Shown: piece after piece, positions 9,001 through 18,186 of the stretch
How positions within the stretch are numbered: the stretch's first letter is position 1
How the letters are laid out: each line of letters starts with the position of its first letter
Assembly: GCA_037176905.1 (NCBI GenBank)
Contig: JBBBWG010031498.1
Location: 22,876-43,361, forward strand
Direction: 5' to 3'
Source of the DNA: Azolla pinnata
Lineage: Eukaryota; Streptophyta; Polypodiopsida; Salviniales; Salviniaceae
Length of the DNA stretch: 20,486 bases
Made by a program: the position numbers and the translations under genes
Notes under the pieces: model-generated
Seen by the model: the letters and a program-made list of their open reading frames with translations, nothing else
Databases searched by the model: none
Told to the model about the DNA's origin: nothing

Positions 9001-9880
9001 TTAATTATATTAGCGAAGCAGATCATCGAGCAATCGAATCGAAGCACGAGATTGTAATTAGCAGCGGCGGGTTTAATTATCCCCGCCTGATAATTAGTTT
9101 CAAAACCCCCCTGCTAATCATGATTTAATTAACCCTCACTGAATACTCAGTGTGTAAATAGCATCCCTAGCCTTCAAAAATATCTAAGCAACGATCGAAA
9201 AATATAATGCAGCTGATCCATGATAGATTTTCTATGTGAAGTACTCATATATAAATCCACAAGCATGATTACCAATTAGACTGATGATTAGTAGGATTCA
9301 GGCCCTGTAAAAGCCAGGATTAAGAGCGGAAAACCAGCTGATCCATATGCTAATTAATACCATGATTAGTACCACCAAGCTCCGATGCCGAGCAATTAAT
9401 ATTAGGATCATGAGATATGATGCTACAGGTCCTAAGTTATTAAAATTTGAACTGTTTTTATTGCTTGCTTAATTTTGTATGGAATAAAATCCCAAATGTC
9501 TTGTGTAAGCTCAAAAAAATCCTTTCACAATCAGAATGTAAACTGCTTACCAGCTTTTGAGATGATTGAATCTATAAACATTATTTCAGCAAATCCATTG
9601 TGGCTTCTTTTTTTTTTAAAGGTTTTGATTTGGTACAATAAGGGTCTGGAACTCTGATCATAACTCCAATAATTTTGCCCTTAAAACAACAATCAGTACA
9701 ATTATAGTTCATACCTCTGCGTTTCCAGATGATTATAGAAACTGCGAAAAAATTATAAGATTCTGAGAGACCCGAGCTAATTAATTGATTCAATCAATTA
9801 ATCCCGATTCAGCAGAAAAGATGAATGAATATAAAACGGTAAGTTCGATTAAATGAGAGCATAATACATTGAATATGTAG
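9001..9880. other. 3' flank of the RGF gene, no further gene
   Basis: This is AT-rich sequence. A hairpin GGCGGG/CCCGCC (9066-9087) sits 65 bases after the stop codon, probably within the 3' untranslated region. No clear polyadenylation signal stands out. Short frames at 9475-9793 show no recognisable protein. Confidence 0.5.
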
Positions 9881-9884
9881 CTCT

Positions 9885-10030
9885 GATTTGAAGGATTTGA
9901 ATTTCCAATGACTTGGGGACCAATTCGAAATGAGATTAGAATAACGCATCATACATCTATTAGTCTTGATTTGAAGGATTGAATTTCTAATGACTTGAAG
10001 GATTGAATTTCTAATGATTTGGGGACCCGT
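9885..10030. repeat. Short tandem repeats GAAGGATTGAATTTCTAATGA
   Basis: The phrase TTGAAGGATT(T)GAATTTCYAATGAYTTG occurs three times in succession. Two of the copies are followed by GGGGACC. This is a small local duplication of non-coding sequence. Confidence 0.75.
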
Positions 10031-10270
10031 TTGTTTTGATTTTTTTTATTATTGTCGTTTGGATTGGTGATTGTGATTTGCAAGCAAATTTTCTTGTGTA
10101 AGATGCACTAATTATTATTTGAACCTCGGATTTGAGTCAAAGCGAAAAGTCCAACCCAAAACAATCGAAATTCTCGATGCAATCACTCAATATAATACAA
10201 CATCAAAAGATTTAAGATAACACTTCAAACTACCATTGATCCAAAATTATCAACAAAATTATAAACTATA

Positions 10271-10611
10271 TTTCAACGTCCCACTAATTAAACTAGAAAT
10301 TAACACCAGTCTCAAGACTTGACGGTGCTCGATTAATCGATCGACACCTAATCAATCAAATGTGAGCTCAATTAAAACATCGAATTGAACGGATTGATTA
10401 ACGCTCGATCGATCGACTGCCACCAAATCGTCGCGTTAATCAATCGATTAATTAGGTCCTAAAACCACCCACTTTCGATAATCGAATCTGATAAAAGGAT
10501 TAAAAATCGATGCGGCTCAACTGACGTTATATCGATTGGGCGATAATAATGTTGACAAAAGATGAGAGTGGGCATTAATTTGTAATCTCTAATTTTTAGT
10601 GGGCACTTAAA
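10271..10611 (+). mobile_element. MITE-like element, copy 1 (both ends present)
   Basis: The left end (10271-10323) and right end (10551-10611) are imperfect inverted repeats. The left reads TTCAACGTCCCACTAATTAAA and so on; the reverse complement of the right reads TTTAAGTGCCCACTAAAAATT. Both reach CT(C)ATC/CTCAAG then TTGTCAAC/TTGAC. The interior is packed with ATCGATT/AATCGAT words. There is no open frame, so any transposition would need an enzyme supplied in trans. Target-site duplications are not clear. Confidence 0.55.
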
Positions 10612-10657
10612 CTGCAGCTCATAATTTTGTCAGGCGGTTTTCTGGTAATTGATCTCC

Positions 10658-10711
10658 CATACATCTACATATACATATACATCTACATCCACATATACAT
10701 ATACATATACA
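10658..10711. repeat. CATATA microsatellite
   Basis: An imperfect run of ACATAT and ACATCT hexamers just after MITE-like copy 1. Confidence 0.85.
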
Positions 10712-11010
10712 AATCTCCTGTTGATGAATCATGACATGCATTTGATCCATACGAGGAGGTGTGATCGTAAGTCAGGTATATATAAATATAATTAAGCTAC
10801 TGTTCATGAGCAATAATTGGTTCTTCCCCGTTCGAGCACATGTTCCAAGCCCAATCGATGTGCCCCCCCGGCAGCTCACCGAGCGGCCGGGAAATAATTT
10901 AATCGGTTGCTATTGTTTTTTTTTAATCGGCGCCCCTCGATCCACGGCATGCAGCACGCAAATCGGATCGTATCCGCGAGAAAAGATTACACATGTATAT
11001 CTATCTATAT

Positions 11011-11074
11011 TATATGCGTATGAATAATCCGTTCGTTGATCGATCGTTTTTTTCTCATCGTGCTACTATATACA
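11011..11074 (+). repeat. Local duplicate segment, copy 1
   Basis: The stretch TATGCGTATGAATAATCCG, then GTTGATCGATCG, a T-run, CTCATC and TACTATATAC is matched in the same order at 11572-11638, with scattered substitutions. It is non-coding. Confidence 0.65.
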
Positions 11075-11239
11075 GGGAGAGAATTACCCAAAAGAAATGC
11101 CTAACAATATTGAAACTCACAAATTTACGCCCTATATGTCTCATTTTCCGCTGCAAAAAATCGGCACATGATTTAAATTCCGTTCGTCTAACGTGAGCCG
11201 ATTTTATTCCGTATCGCTCCCCCCCGCTAACTGATCCTA

Positions 11240-11475
11240 ATCGATCTCCGTACTATATTTGATTGGCAAGGGTTAGTAATTTTGGAATCTAATCGATTTA
11301 AGGGACGCATTAATTTGGTGCTAATCGATTCATTGAGTGCCGATCAATCAATTGAGTTGATGTGAGTTGAACACACAATTGATTTATTTGGTGTTAATCG
11401 ATTAAACGGGGCTTAATTTTTAGAAGTAGGCGTTAGTTCTGTAACGATTGGCCCTTGTATATGCAATTTGTAACC
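11240..11475 (-). mobile_element. MITE-like element, copy 2 (inverted)
   Basis: Read on the minus strand it shares with copies 3 and 4 the phrases AACGCCTACTTCTAAAAATTA, ATCGATTAACACCA, ATCAATTGTG, CGATTAGATTCCAAAATTACTAAC and, at the far end, GATCGATTAGGAT. It is diverged and lacks one terminal inverted repeat. Confidence 0.6.
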
Positions 11476-11571
11476 CTCGATGGGTGTTCAAATTTTCACT
11501 GCATAGTAGAAAATCGTTAAAAATGAAATTATTGTAAAATTCGGCAGCCAGTTTTTGGTAATTTTCCCATA

Positions 11572-11638
11572 TGTATGCGTATTAATAATTCGGTCGTGGA
11601 TCGACCATTTTTGCTTCATCATAGTACAGTTATATACG
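11572..11638 (+). repeat. Local duplicate segment, copy 2
   Basis: This is the partner of 11011-11074. Its left neighbour (CAGTTTTTGGTAATTTTCCCAT at 11549-11570, given here in part) also resembles the right flank of MITE-like copy 1 (GGTTTTCTGGTAATTGATCTCCC). Confidence 0.6.
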
Positions 11639-12162
11639 CACATATATATGTATATACCAATGTAGGGCATATGCATCAAAGCAGCTTTCCCATGATATAT
11701 GAACTTTGATCAGTTATATTATATATATATATACCCGAATGATCTGCATGTGGAGACACCGACAAATCCATGGATATATAGTATTCGCCGCTTAGTTAGC
11801 TAGTTAGTTTGTCAGTTAGCGACAACAGTTTCTCTACGTCATATGCCATGCAGGAGCTCCATTAATTAAGTAGGCATGGCTAGGCATTACACCGAGAGAT
11901 CTCGATCAAACCGTCAAGCAACTGCTGCTCCTAGATAGATACTCTTACTATATCCGGTAGTATGCCGGCTGCTACTAGGATTTGGAAATTAGGGTTTAGA
12001 AATATTTATCCTGTATTCACCTGTATATGCATACATACATGCCTACTCGCTTATTTTATATGTATTTTATACGGCCGAATGCAAAGCATCCTGCAATTAG
12101 ATTGTAACTTACTGGGGAAAAATTGCAGAAAAAACCACCTGACAATAGACTTGTAGATTACA

Positions 12163-12486
12163 TTTTTAACGCCCGCTAAAATTAAAACTGAACAAATTGA
12201 CGCCTAGTTCTAAAAATTACAGCTCGATTAATCCCTAAACCCCTAAAACCCTTAACACCGAATCAATTCATTGTGTTAATCAATCGATTAGATTCCAAAA
12301 TTACGAGCTTGTGTTCATCGAATGTAGTAAGGGAATCAATTAAGATCTACTCGTGGAAAACGATTAGGAATAAAATCAATTAACGTTATGGTGAACAAAA
12401 TATTAATTGGGTATTAATTTTTAGGGGAAGATGAGAGTAGGCATTGATCTGTAATTTCTGATTTTTGTAAATGCCTAACAAAATTA
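12163..12486 (+). mobile_element. MITE-like element, copy 3
   Basis: The left end (TTTAACGCCCGCTAAAATTA, then ATTGACGCCTAGTTCTAAAAATTA) pairs imperfectly with the right end (reverse complement: GTTAGGCATTTACAAAAATC, then AATGCCTACTCTC, then CCCTAAAAATTAATACC). The interior has CAATCGATTAGATTCCAAAA and GTAGTAAGGGAATC, shared with copies 2 and 4. It contains a small CCCTAAACCCCTAAAACCC telomere-like word at 12234-12252. Confidence 0.6.
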
Positions 12487-12488
12487 TA

Positions 12489-12720
12489 GATTACATTTTG
12501 ACACCTACTAAAACTAACAAATGCCAATTAACGTCTACTTCTAAAAGTTAAAACTCAATTAATTGATTAACAGCAGCTACAATTAATTGTGAGCTCAATT
12601 AGCATCAAATAATTAATTAATTAATTTATCAACACCAAGTTAACATGTCGATCAATTGATCAGATTCTAAAATAACTAACTTTTGTTACTCAAATGTAGC
12701 AAGGGAATCGATTAGGATTA
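12489..12720 (+). mobile_element. MITE-like element, copy 4 (3' truncated)
   Basis: It follows copy 3 head to tail. Both begin with TAGATTACATTTT and then (T/G)A(A/C)(C/A)CC-CTAAAA. The shared interior words are in the same order, ending with AATGTAGCAAGGGAATCGATT. The right terminal repeat is missing where a CpG-rich patch begins. Confidence 0.6.
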
Positions 12721-13023
12721 ATGGCTTATACCAACAATGCATGTCAATTTAATGCATATCCACGACTAGTAGTACGGCTCACATGGCGGCGAATTAATTA
12801 CACGCCCGCTAGGCCACCGATGTTAATCGATATCATCGAGAACGTCGTCATCGTCGTGTCAATTATCGACAGCACATCCTCGATCCGATCTGACATTGCG
12901 TTTCCGTACTCGCCGTCACATGACAACCTATCTTCCCGATCGGTTTGTGCCGTGGAACTCGTGTCGTTTAGAATAATGCCGAGGTCCCTGACCGATTCAT
13001 TTCAAGAACACGACTTAATCTAG
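12721..13023. other. CpG-rich patch with long overlapping open frames
   Basis: The patch is markedly richer in GC than its surroundings. It is open on the plus strand for 100 codons from ATG 12721, and on the minus strand for 67 codons (13001-12798, no early ATG) with balanced, hydrophilic text such as SDRIEDVLSIIDTTMTTFSM. No family was recognised on either strand. It could be a fragment of an unknown gene or transposon, or chance openness from CpG richness. Confidence 0.3.
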
Positions 13024-14250
13024 GTGCAATGCCCGATGCACATTGTTGCGAGTACAAATTATTATAGGATTGAAAAATTCGCCGAAATGAAACCAGCCCA
13101 CAGATTCCGATATCGTTTTGTCAAGCGCAATTGACTCTATCGCTCCACTAATAATATCGATGAAATAGGAATAGTGCACGTAATTAGCGCTGATGCGTTC
13201 CCATTACGTCAAACGCGTTTACCATGTAATATCTGCGTCCTTGTATAATTAAATCGGATTCTTTGTAAGATCCCACCACATTGCTAAGCCGGGGTAATTT
13301 TGGATGCATGGATTAACAACCACTGGAATTGAAATAGCTGCTGATTTGCTACTAGCTCATTTCCTGATCTTAATTAGAATAGAGTTTCCATGCTCATTTC
13401 CTTGACTAGCATCATGGATCGAGTAAGAATGGTCAAGAACTTAGGAAATTAACCTTGGCTAATTATAAATTTCTCTTTAATCTCATTTATGCTTGTAGAG
13501 TTGGTGATTCATCAAGAATTTGAATAATCAAGGAAGTTAATGGCTACTTAATATTTTCATAGCCAATTTGACACATTCTAGGTAAGTTCAACATTATATC
13601 TTCATTTCTCCTTATTTGAGTGAGTTGGGTAGATCTCATTTGATCCTCCATGAGAGGGAGCAAGGGCACGATTTTTACTCTAAATTCTGCTTGTAGAGGT
13701 AGTGTCTCATCTCTCCCTTCTAATCAGATTCTTACTCTACCTAAATTTAGAGCCCATGCCCAATTGGTTAGATAATAATAGGTTAAACAATTGATTAGCA
13801 AGGTATTCCCTGGTAGTTTTACAGAATTCAACCAACAGTTGACAATTCTCTTCTATTAAATGCTTAATTATATCATTAGTTTTCAATCAATCTAGATCTA
13901 ATTTGCATTGCTTTGTGCATGTCCAACCATTTGATTAAATCACATTAACCTTGCTTTAATTGCACTAATCCTACTTTTCGATGAACTGTTTGGTCATTTG
14001 CAGCCATGTGGCTATCAAGTATGATTGCCACTTGCCTATATCACAAAAGCATGTACAGGTTACGACAAAAAAAGAGATATTTAGATCTAAGGTTATATCA
14101 AGTTTAATAATTTGTATCGCTTAATCATCGATGAGGGGAATAACATGATGAATCCCATTCATGTAAAGAACCAAGAAATTTTCCTTTACTCCTCTGTTTG
14201 CTACAACTAGGCATTAGTGCCTAAGGTTTGAAGCCCCATTTCCGATAATA
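13024..14250. other. Intergenic stretch, no gene seen
   Basis: Nothing recognisable was found on either strand. Open frames are short and unremarkable. Confidence 0.5.
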
Positions 14251-14257
14251 TACATAC

Positions 14258-14416
14258 CTTTGGCATAAGCTGCAAACCAGATGTACGTTGCGAAAAGCTG
14301 CATGTTAACATAAGACAGCCACATTTCAGTTGTCGAAATAGAGGATCCAACAAAGCCAGAAAAATCGAAAGTAGCTAGGCGAATAAACCCCCAAAGTGCT
14401 GCACAAACAAATGGAT
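14258..14416 (-). other. Candidate exon of an unidentified membrane protein
   Basis: On the minus strand, an acceptor-like ATAAACCGCAG is followed by 159 open bases ending AAAG/GTATGT, a good plant donor. The translation is hydrophobic and uninterrupted, with text such as ALWGFIRLATFDFSGFVG and VNMQLFATYIWFAAYAK, suggesting one or two membrane spans. No family was recognised and no convincing partner exons were found, so it may be an exon of an unannotated gene, a gene relic, or chance. Confidence 0.25.
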
Positions 14417-14538
14417 CTGCGGTTTATAAGCCCATTCTCAACCTTCTATTAATATCCATACTTTGCGAATCAGATGCTGCACATTAACAACACATTGACA
14501 ACAGCCACATTTTATGTCGGAGTATTCCAACTAAGCCA
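14280..14538. repeat. Diverged direct repeat overlapping the candidate exon
   Basis: Segment 14280-14358 and segment 14460-14538 share, in order, TTGCGAA, GCTGCA, TTAACA, GACA(A)AGCCACATTT-type text, GTCG and TCCAAC-AAGCCA, with indels between. The second copy has an in-frame stop where the first is open. Confidence 0.6.
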
Positions 14539-14539
14539 A

Positions 14540-16100
14540 CTATGCAAAAGTCCAAGTGTATGATGTATGAAAGCACATACATATACTGGATTTGAGGTTA
14601 GACCATCACCCAAAAGAGGGGAGATGAGAATCACGGTGTAAGAGTGTTCAGGAGAAGATATAGAAACAAATATAAGCAGCAAGGTTTAGAATGTGAAGAA
14701 AGATCAGAATATAATGTATGAAAAAGTTATAATACTCTTTCTCTTGCAGTATAAAAGAATCCTTCACCGCCATCACGTACAGATCTCTTGTACTGAGGCA
14801 ATACATTGTTGACAATTTGCCGTTTATGTACGTCAGGCATCTGTGATAGTACACCCGAATCTTAATAGAAGGTTATTTCAATATTTTAGTACACAGTTAT
14901 TTCAACTAGAAAAAGGTGAACTTTCAAAACCCACCTAGATGGGGAGACCCACCCAATGTTACACAAAGACCCAATTGCATACGGATAGATCCTGTGGAAA
15001 AAACATATGCCACTTCATAAGTTTTGTCAACTAGATGCACCACATGTATAACACAATATTAATTTTGTTGGTGTAACAAGCAGAAGAAAAGGCCAAGCGA
15101 AATAGTAGTGCACCTCCACCCTCAACTACATGGGCAGCTGGGCAGGGGCCAGCAGCTACAATGGTGCAATAAAGAACCTCCTGAAATTTCTGGAAGCAGT
15201 GAAATAAAATATCCAGCTGCATCACCAACAAATGAAAAACCTGTAATCATAATACTCCTGGTAAAGACAGAAAAAAAAACTAACGCATCATGTATGTCCT
15301 CCAATCATAAGAAGTAAATACAGAACCGTTGACAATAAGCTGTATTGTCATCAAAACATGCCTTGCTATGTCGTAAAACTTTTCATATGTAATAATAAAG
15401 TGTAGTATTTAGAAGGACAGGACCGCACAGCCAACTCATGCATTTACAAACAGATATACTGTACAAAAAGGATGCATACATGCATAGATCTTACTCTTAA
15501 TAAACATTTGCATTATATGCATCTAATGATTTCTTTGGTTCTAATTTTTGCCCATCTGGTCAAACAAGATCAAATATCATACCCTTGGATTTTGTTGATA
15601 TGCTTTGCTTCCAGATCCTCCAACATTTGAGGGTGAAGTCGGTAACAATGACCACACCTTGCTATTTCCTGTTTTCCAAATCAATATACAACAGTCATGA
15701 AAACTTCTTCAAGTTCAATGAACTTTCGGAGCAAGAGATGACATGATCTTACTTACTTTGCCTGGTCTATATGGTCGAAACATTTGGTGAGGGATCATAT
15801 CCACACCTGGATGTCTGTTTCAGAGCCGTGAAGGTAAAGCCAACATAACGAATGGCAATATTTCTTTTTAAATTGATTTTGTTTTGCTATTCCTTTCCGA
15901 TGAACATCCAGCATCTTCATAGTACACGACCTTTTAAAGCATTGAAGAGATTCATAGCATCTGTTTCATCCACCTATACGATGTACATGTTTCAGGAAGT
16001 GTTATCAGCTTACGAATGACTTTGGTTGTAATGGACGGGGCTTGGATGCATAGCAGATGGTGGATTCACCTCTCCATGTACATATTTCTTCCACATTGTG
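14540..16100. other. Downstream region of the PPR gene, unresolved
   Basis: No complete gene was identified. On the minus strand two open segments could be spliced in phase: one ending CCAGGCAAA/GTAAGT (about 15760-15830), and one after GGAAAACAG at about 15670, reading RCGHCYRLHPQMLEDLEAK to about 15580. Another open stretch at 15031-15231 (minus) reads EVLYCTIVAAGPCPAAHVVE. None could be assigned to a family. Part of the region must be the 3' untranslated sequence of the PPR gene. Confidence 0.35.
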
Positions 16101-16101
16101 T

Positions 16102-18186
16102 TCAAGGCATTTCTGCATCTTCTTGCATGGGAGCATCCAAAAAGATGTTCGACATATAGAAATATGTCGAAAGATCTTTGTCATCCAGTTCCAATGCATG
16201 CTCAAATATGTGCGTCCCAAGCTTCACGTTGCTCCACTTTCGGCATGCACTCAAAGCAGTATGCCAAACCACAAGATTAGGAAGGAATGGCATGGATTCG
16301 ATCAGAAGCAAAGCTTCGTTCAACTGACCGGCACGACCAAGAAGATCAACCACACAATTGTTATGTTCGAGTGTTGGGATCTTACCACAGTTTCCAATCC
16401 ATTTGAGCAAACACATGCAGCCCTTATCAACCAAACCCGCATGGCTGCATGCGTTCAACACACTGACCAATGTGATTATGCCTGGGCTTTTACCTCTTTC
16501 TAGCATTTCATTAAGAATGCTCAAGACCTTCCCGATATCGCCAAGTTGAGCATATCCAGCAATGAGTGTGTTCCACGTTGCCACATCCCGGGTTGCAAGA
16601 CTATCAAACACTTCTTGGGCTCTGGACAGAATCCCACAATTACAGTACATATCGATCAAGGCACTGCCAATGAACACATCCTTCTCCAGCCCTTCCCTTG
16701 CAATTGCATCATGTATTTCGCACCCTTTCTGTGACACACCTAGCCGGCCGCAGGCCTTCAAGCAGGAGACAAATGTGACTAGATCCGGAGAGACATCATC
16801 ACATTGCATCCGCTCAAAGTAATCCAAAGCTTCCTGAGGAGAACCATGCTTGATATACCCTGTGATTAGTGCATTCCATGACACCACATTTCGTGATGAA
16901 AGGCTGTCAAAAACCTCTTGCGCCCTTGTTAGAAAGCCGATACTCCCATACATATCTACCAATGCAGTACCTAAGAGTAAGTCAATCACCTCGCCACTCT
17001 TGCCAATGTCGCAGTGTATCTCTTCACCTTTCCCCAGGACTCCCATCGTCGCACAAGCCTTCAACATGCTCAGGAATGTGACTTTGTTTGGCGAGAAATG
17101 CTCGGCTTTCATCCTTTCATAGGCCTTCCATGCCCCCTTACCATGGCTGTGGTTGGCAAATCCTGTTATGAGCGCATTCCAAGACACTATATCCCTCCTA
17201 GGAAGCAAATCGAACACTTCTTGGGCCTCCATAAAGCAGCCATTGCTGGCATACATATCGACCAAGGTACTCCCGACAAAGACATTCCTTTCTGAATCGT
17301 CGACTGCGATAGAAGCATGCAACTGCTGTCCATCCACTATAGCTCCTGTGCAACTGCATGCTTTAAGGCCACAAACGAATGTATAGGTATTGGGGCAGAA
17401 ACCTTCGAGCTGCATTTGCTTGAAACATCGAAGGGCTTCCTCGCCATGGCCATGCTTAGAATATCCTCCGATCAGCGAAGTCCATGAGACTAGGTCACGC
17501 GCCGAGAGTTTTTCGAATGCATCTTGAGCTTTGATTAGGAGACCCAATGTAGCATACATCTCGACAAGAGCACTTCCCACATAAAGATCTCCCTCCAAGT
17601 TCTTCCTTTGAATGATTTGGCCATGGAGGTGCTCTCCCATTTCTACATCTCCCATGCTCCCGCATGCTTTCAAGATGCAGACATAAGTGACGGCAGTGGG
17701 CCTGACACCACCATCTCTCCACATCTGTTGGTAGCACCGCAGGGCTTCTCTCCCATGGCCAAGCCTCGCATATCCGGAGATGAGCGAGTTCCAAGCTACC
17801 ACATTCCGGGCAGGAAGATCGCGGAACGTCTCCTCTGCTTTCGGCATGAGGCCGCATTTCGCATACATATCGACCAAAGTGCATCCCACATGGATGTCGG
17901 AGAGCAAGCCGTGGCGAGAGGCCTGGAGGTGCAGCTCCGCACCTGTGTGGGCGTCCTTGAGCTTTGCAGATGCGTGGAGCAAGGGCACGAAGGTGCGGCT
18001 GCTGGGGAGAACGGATGCCTCTTGCATCTGCCGATACCGAGCCATGGCTCCCTGCAAGTCCCCGTGCCGCGCAGACGCGGCGATGGCGGAGTTCCATAGC
18101 TCCTCCTCCCTCTTCGATCCTCGCGCACTCACCTGCATTCCTCTGTTGGAGCCTGGCGCCATGGAACCTGCATGCATGTCATGCAT
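16102..18186 (-). CDS. PLS-class PPR protein, E type (probable organellar RNA-editing factor)
   Basis: This is an intronless frame of 694 codons made almost entirely of PPR motifs: a P-like motif at 28-62; L, S, P triplets from 63 to 569; L2 570-604; S2 605-637; E1 638-671; and the start of E2 at 672-694. Diagnostic words are LVDMYAKCG, VSWNALITGY, VTFVSCLKACG, ACSHAGLVDKG and VDLLGRAG. PLS proteins bind single-stranded organellar RNA at one base per motif and direct C-to-U editing; E-type members lack their own DYW deaminase and rely on a partner. The first eight codons are translated simple repeat after an in-frame TGA, so the real start is more likely the ATG at 18162 (MAPGSN, +4 G). Either way only about 20-30 residues precede motif 1, and no clear transit peptide is visible. 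E2 ends abruptly at ...QEDAEMP, and another frame stays open beyond, which suggests a frameshift. Confidence 0.92.
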   Translation of the reverse strand: MHDMHAGSMAPGSNRGMQVSARGSKREEELWNSAIAASARHGDLQGAMARYRQMQEASVLPSSRTFVPLLHASAKLKDAHTGAELHLQASRHGLLSDIHVGCTLVDMYAKCGLMPKAEETFRDLPARNVVAWNSLISGYARLGHGREALRCYQQMWRDGGVRPTAVTYVCILKACGSMGDVEMGEHLHGQIIQRKNLEGDLYVGSALVEMYATLGLLIKAQDAFEKLSARDLVSWTSLIGGYSKHGHGEEALRCFKQMQLEGFCPNTYTFVCGLKACSCTGAIVDGQQLHASIAVDDSERNVFVGSTLVDMYASNGCFMEAQEVFDLLPRRDIVSWNALITGFANHSHGKGAWKAYERMKAEHFSPNKVTFLSMLKACATMGVLGKGEEIHCDIGKSGEVIDLLLGTALVDMYGSIGFLTRAQEVFDSLSSRNVVSWNALITGYIKHGSPQEALDYFERMQCDDVSPDLVTFVSCLKACGRLGVSQKGCEIHDAIAREGLEKDVFIGSALIDMYCNCGILSRAQEVFDSLATRDVATWNTLIAGYAQLGDIGKVLSILNEMLERGKSPGIITLVSVLNACSHAGLVDKGCMCLLKWIGNCGKIPTLEHNNCVVDLLGRAGQLNEALLLIESMPFLPNLVVWHTALSACRKWSNVKLGTHIFEHALELDDKDLSTYFYMSNIFLDAPMQEDAEMP

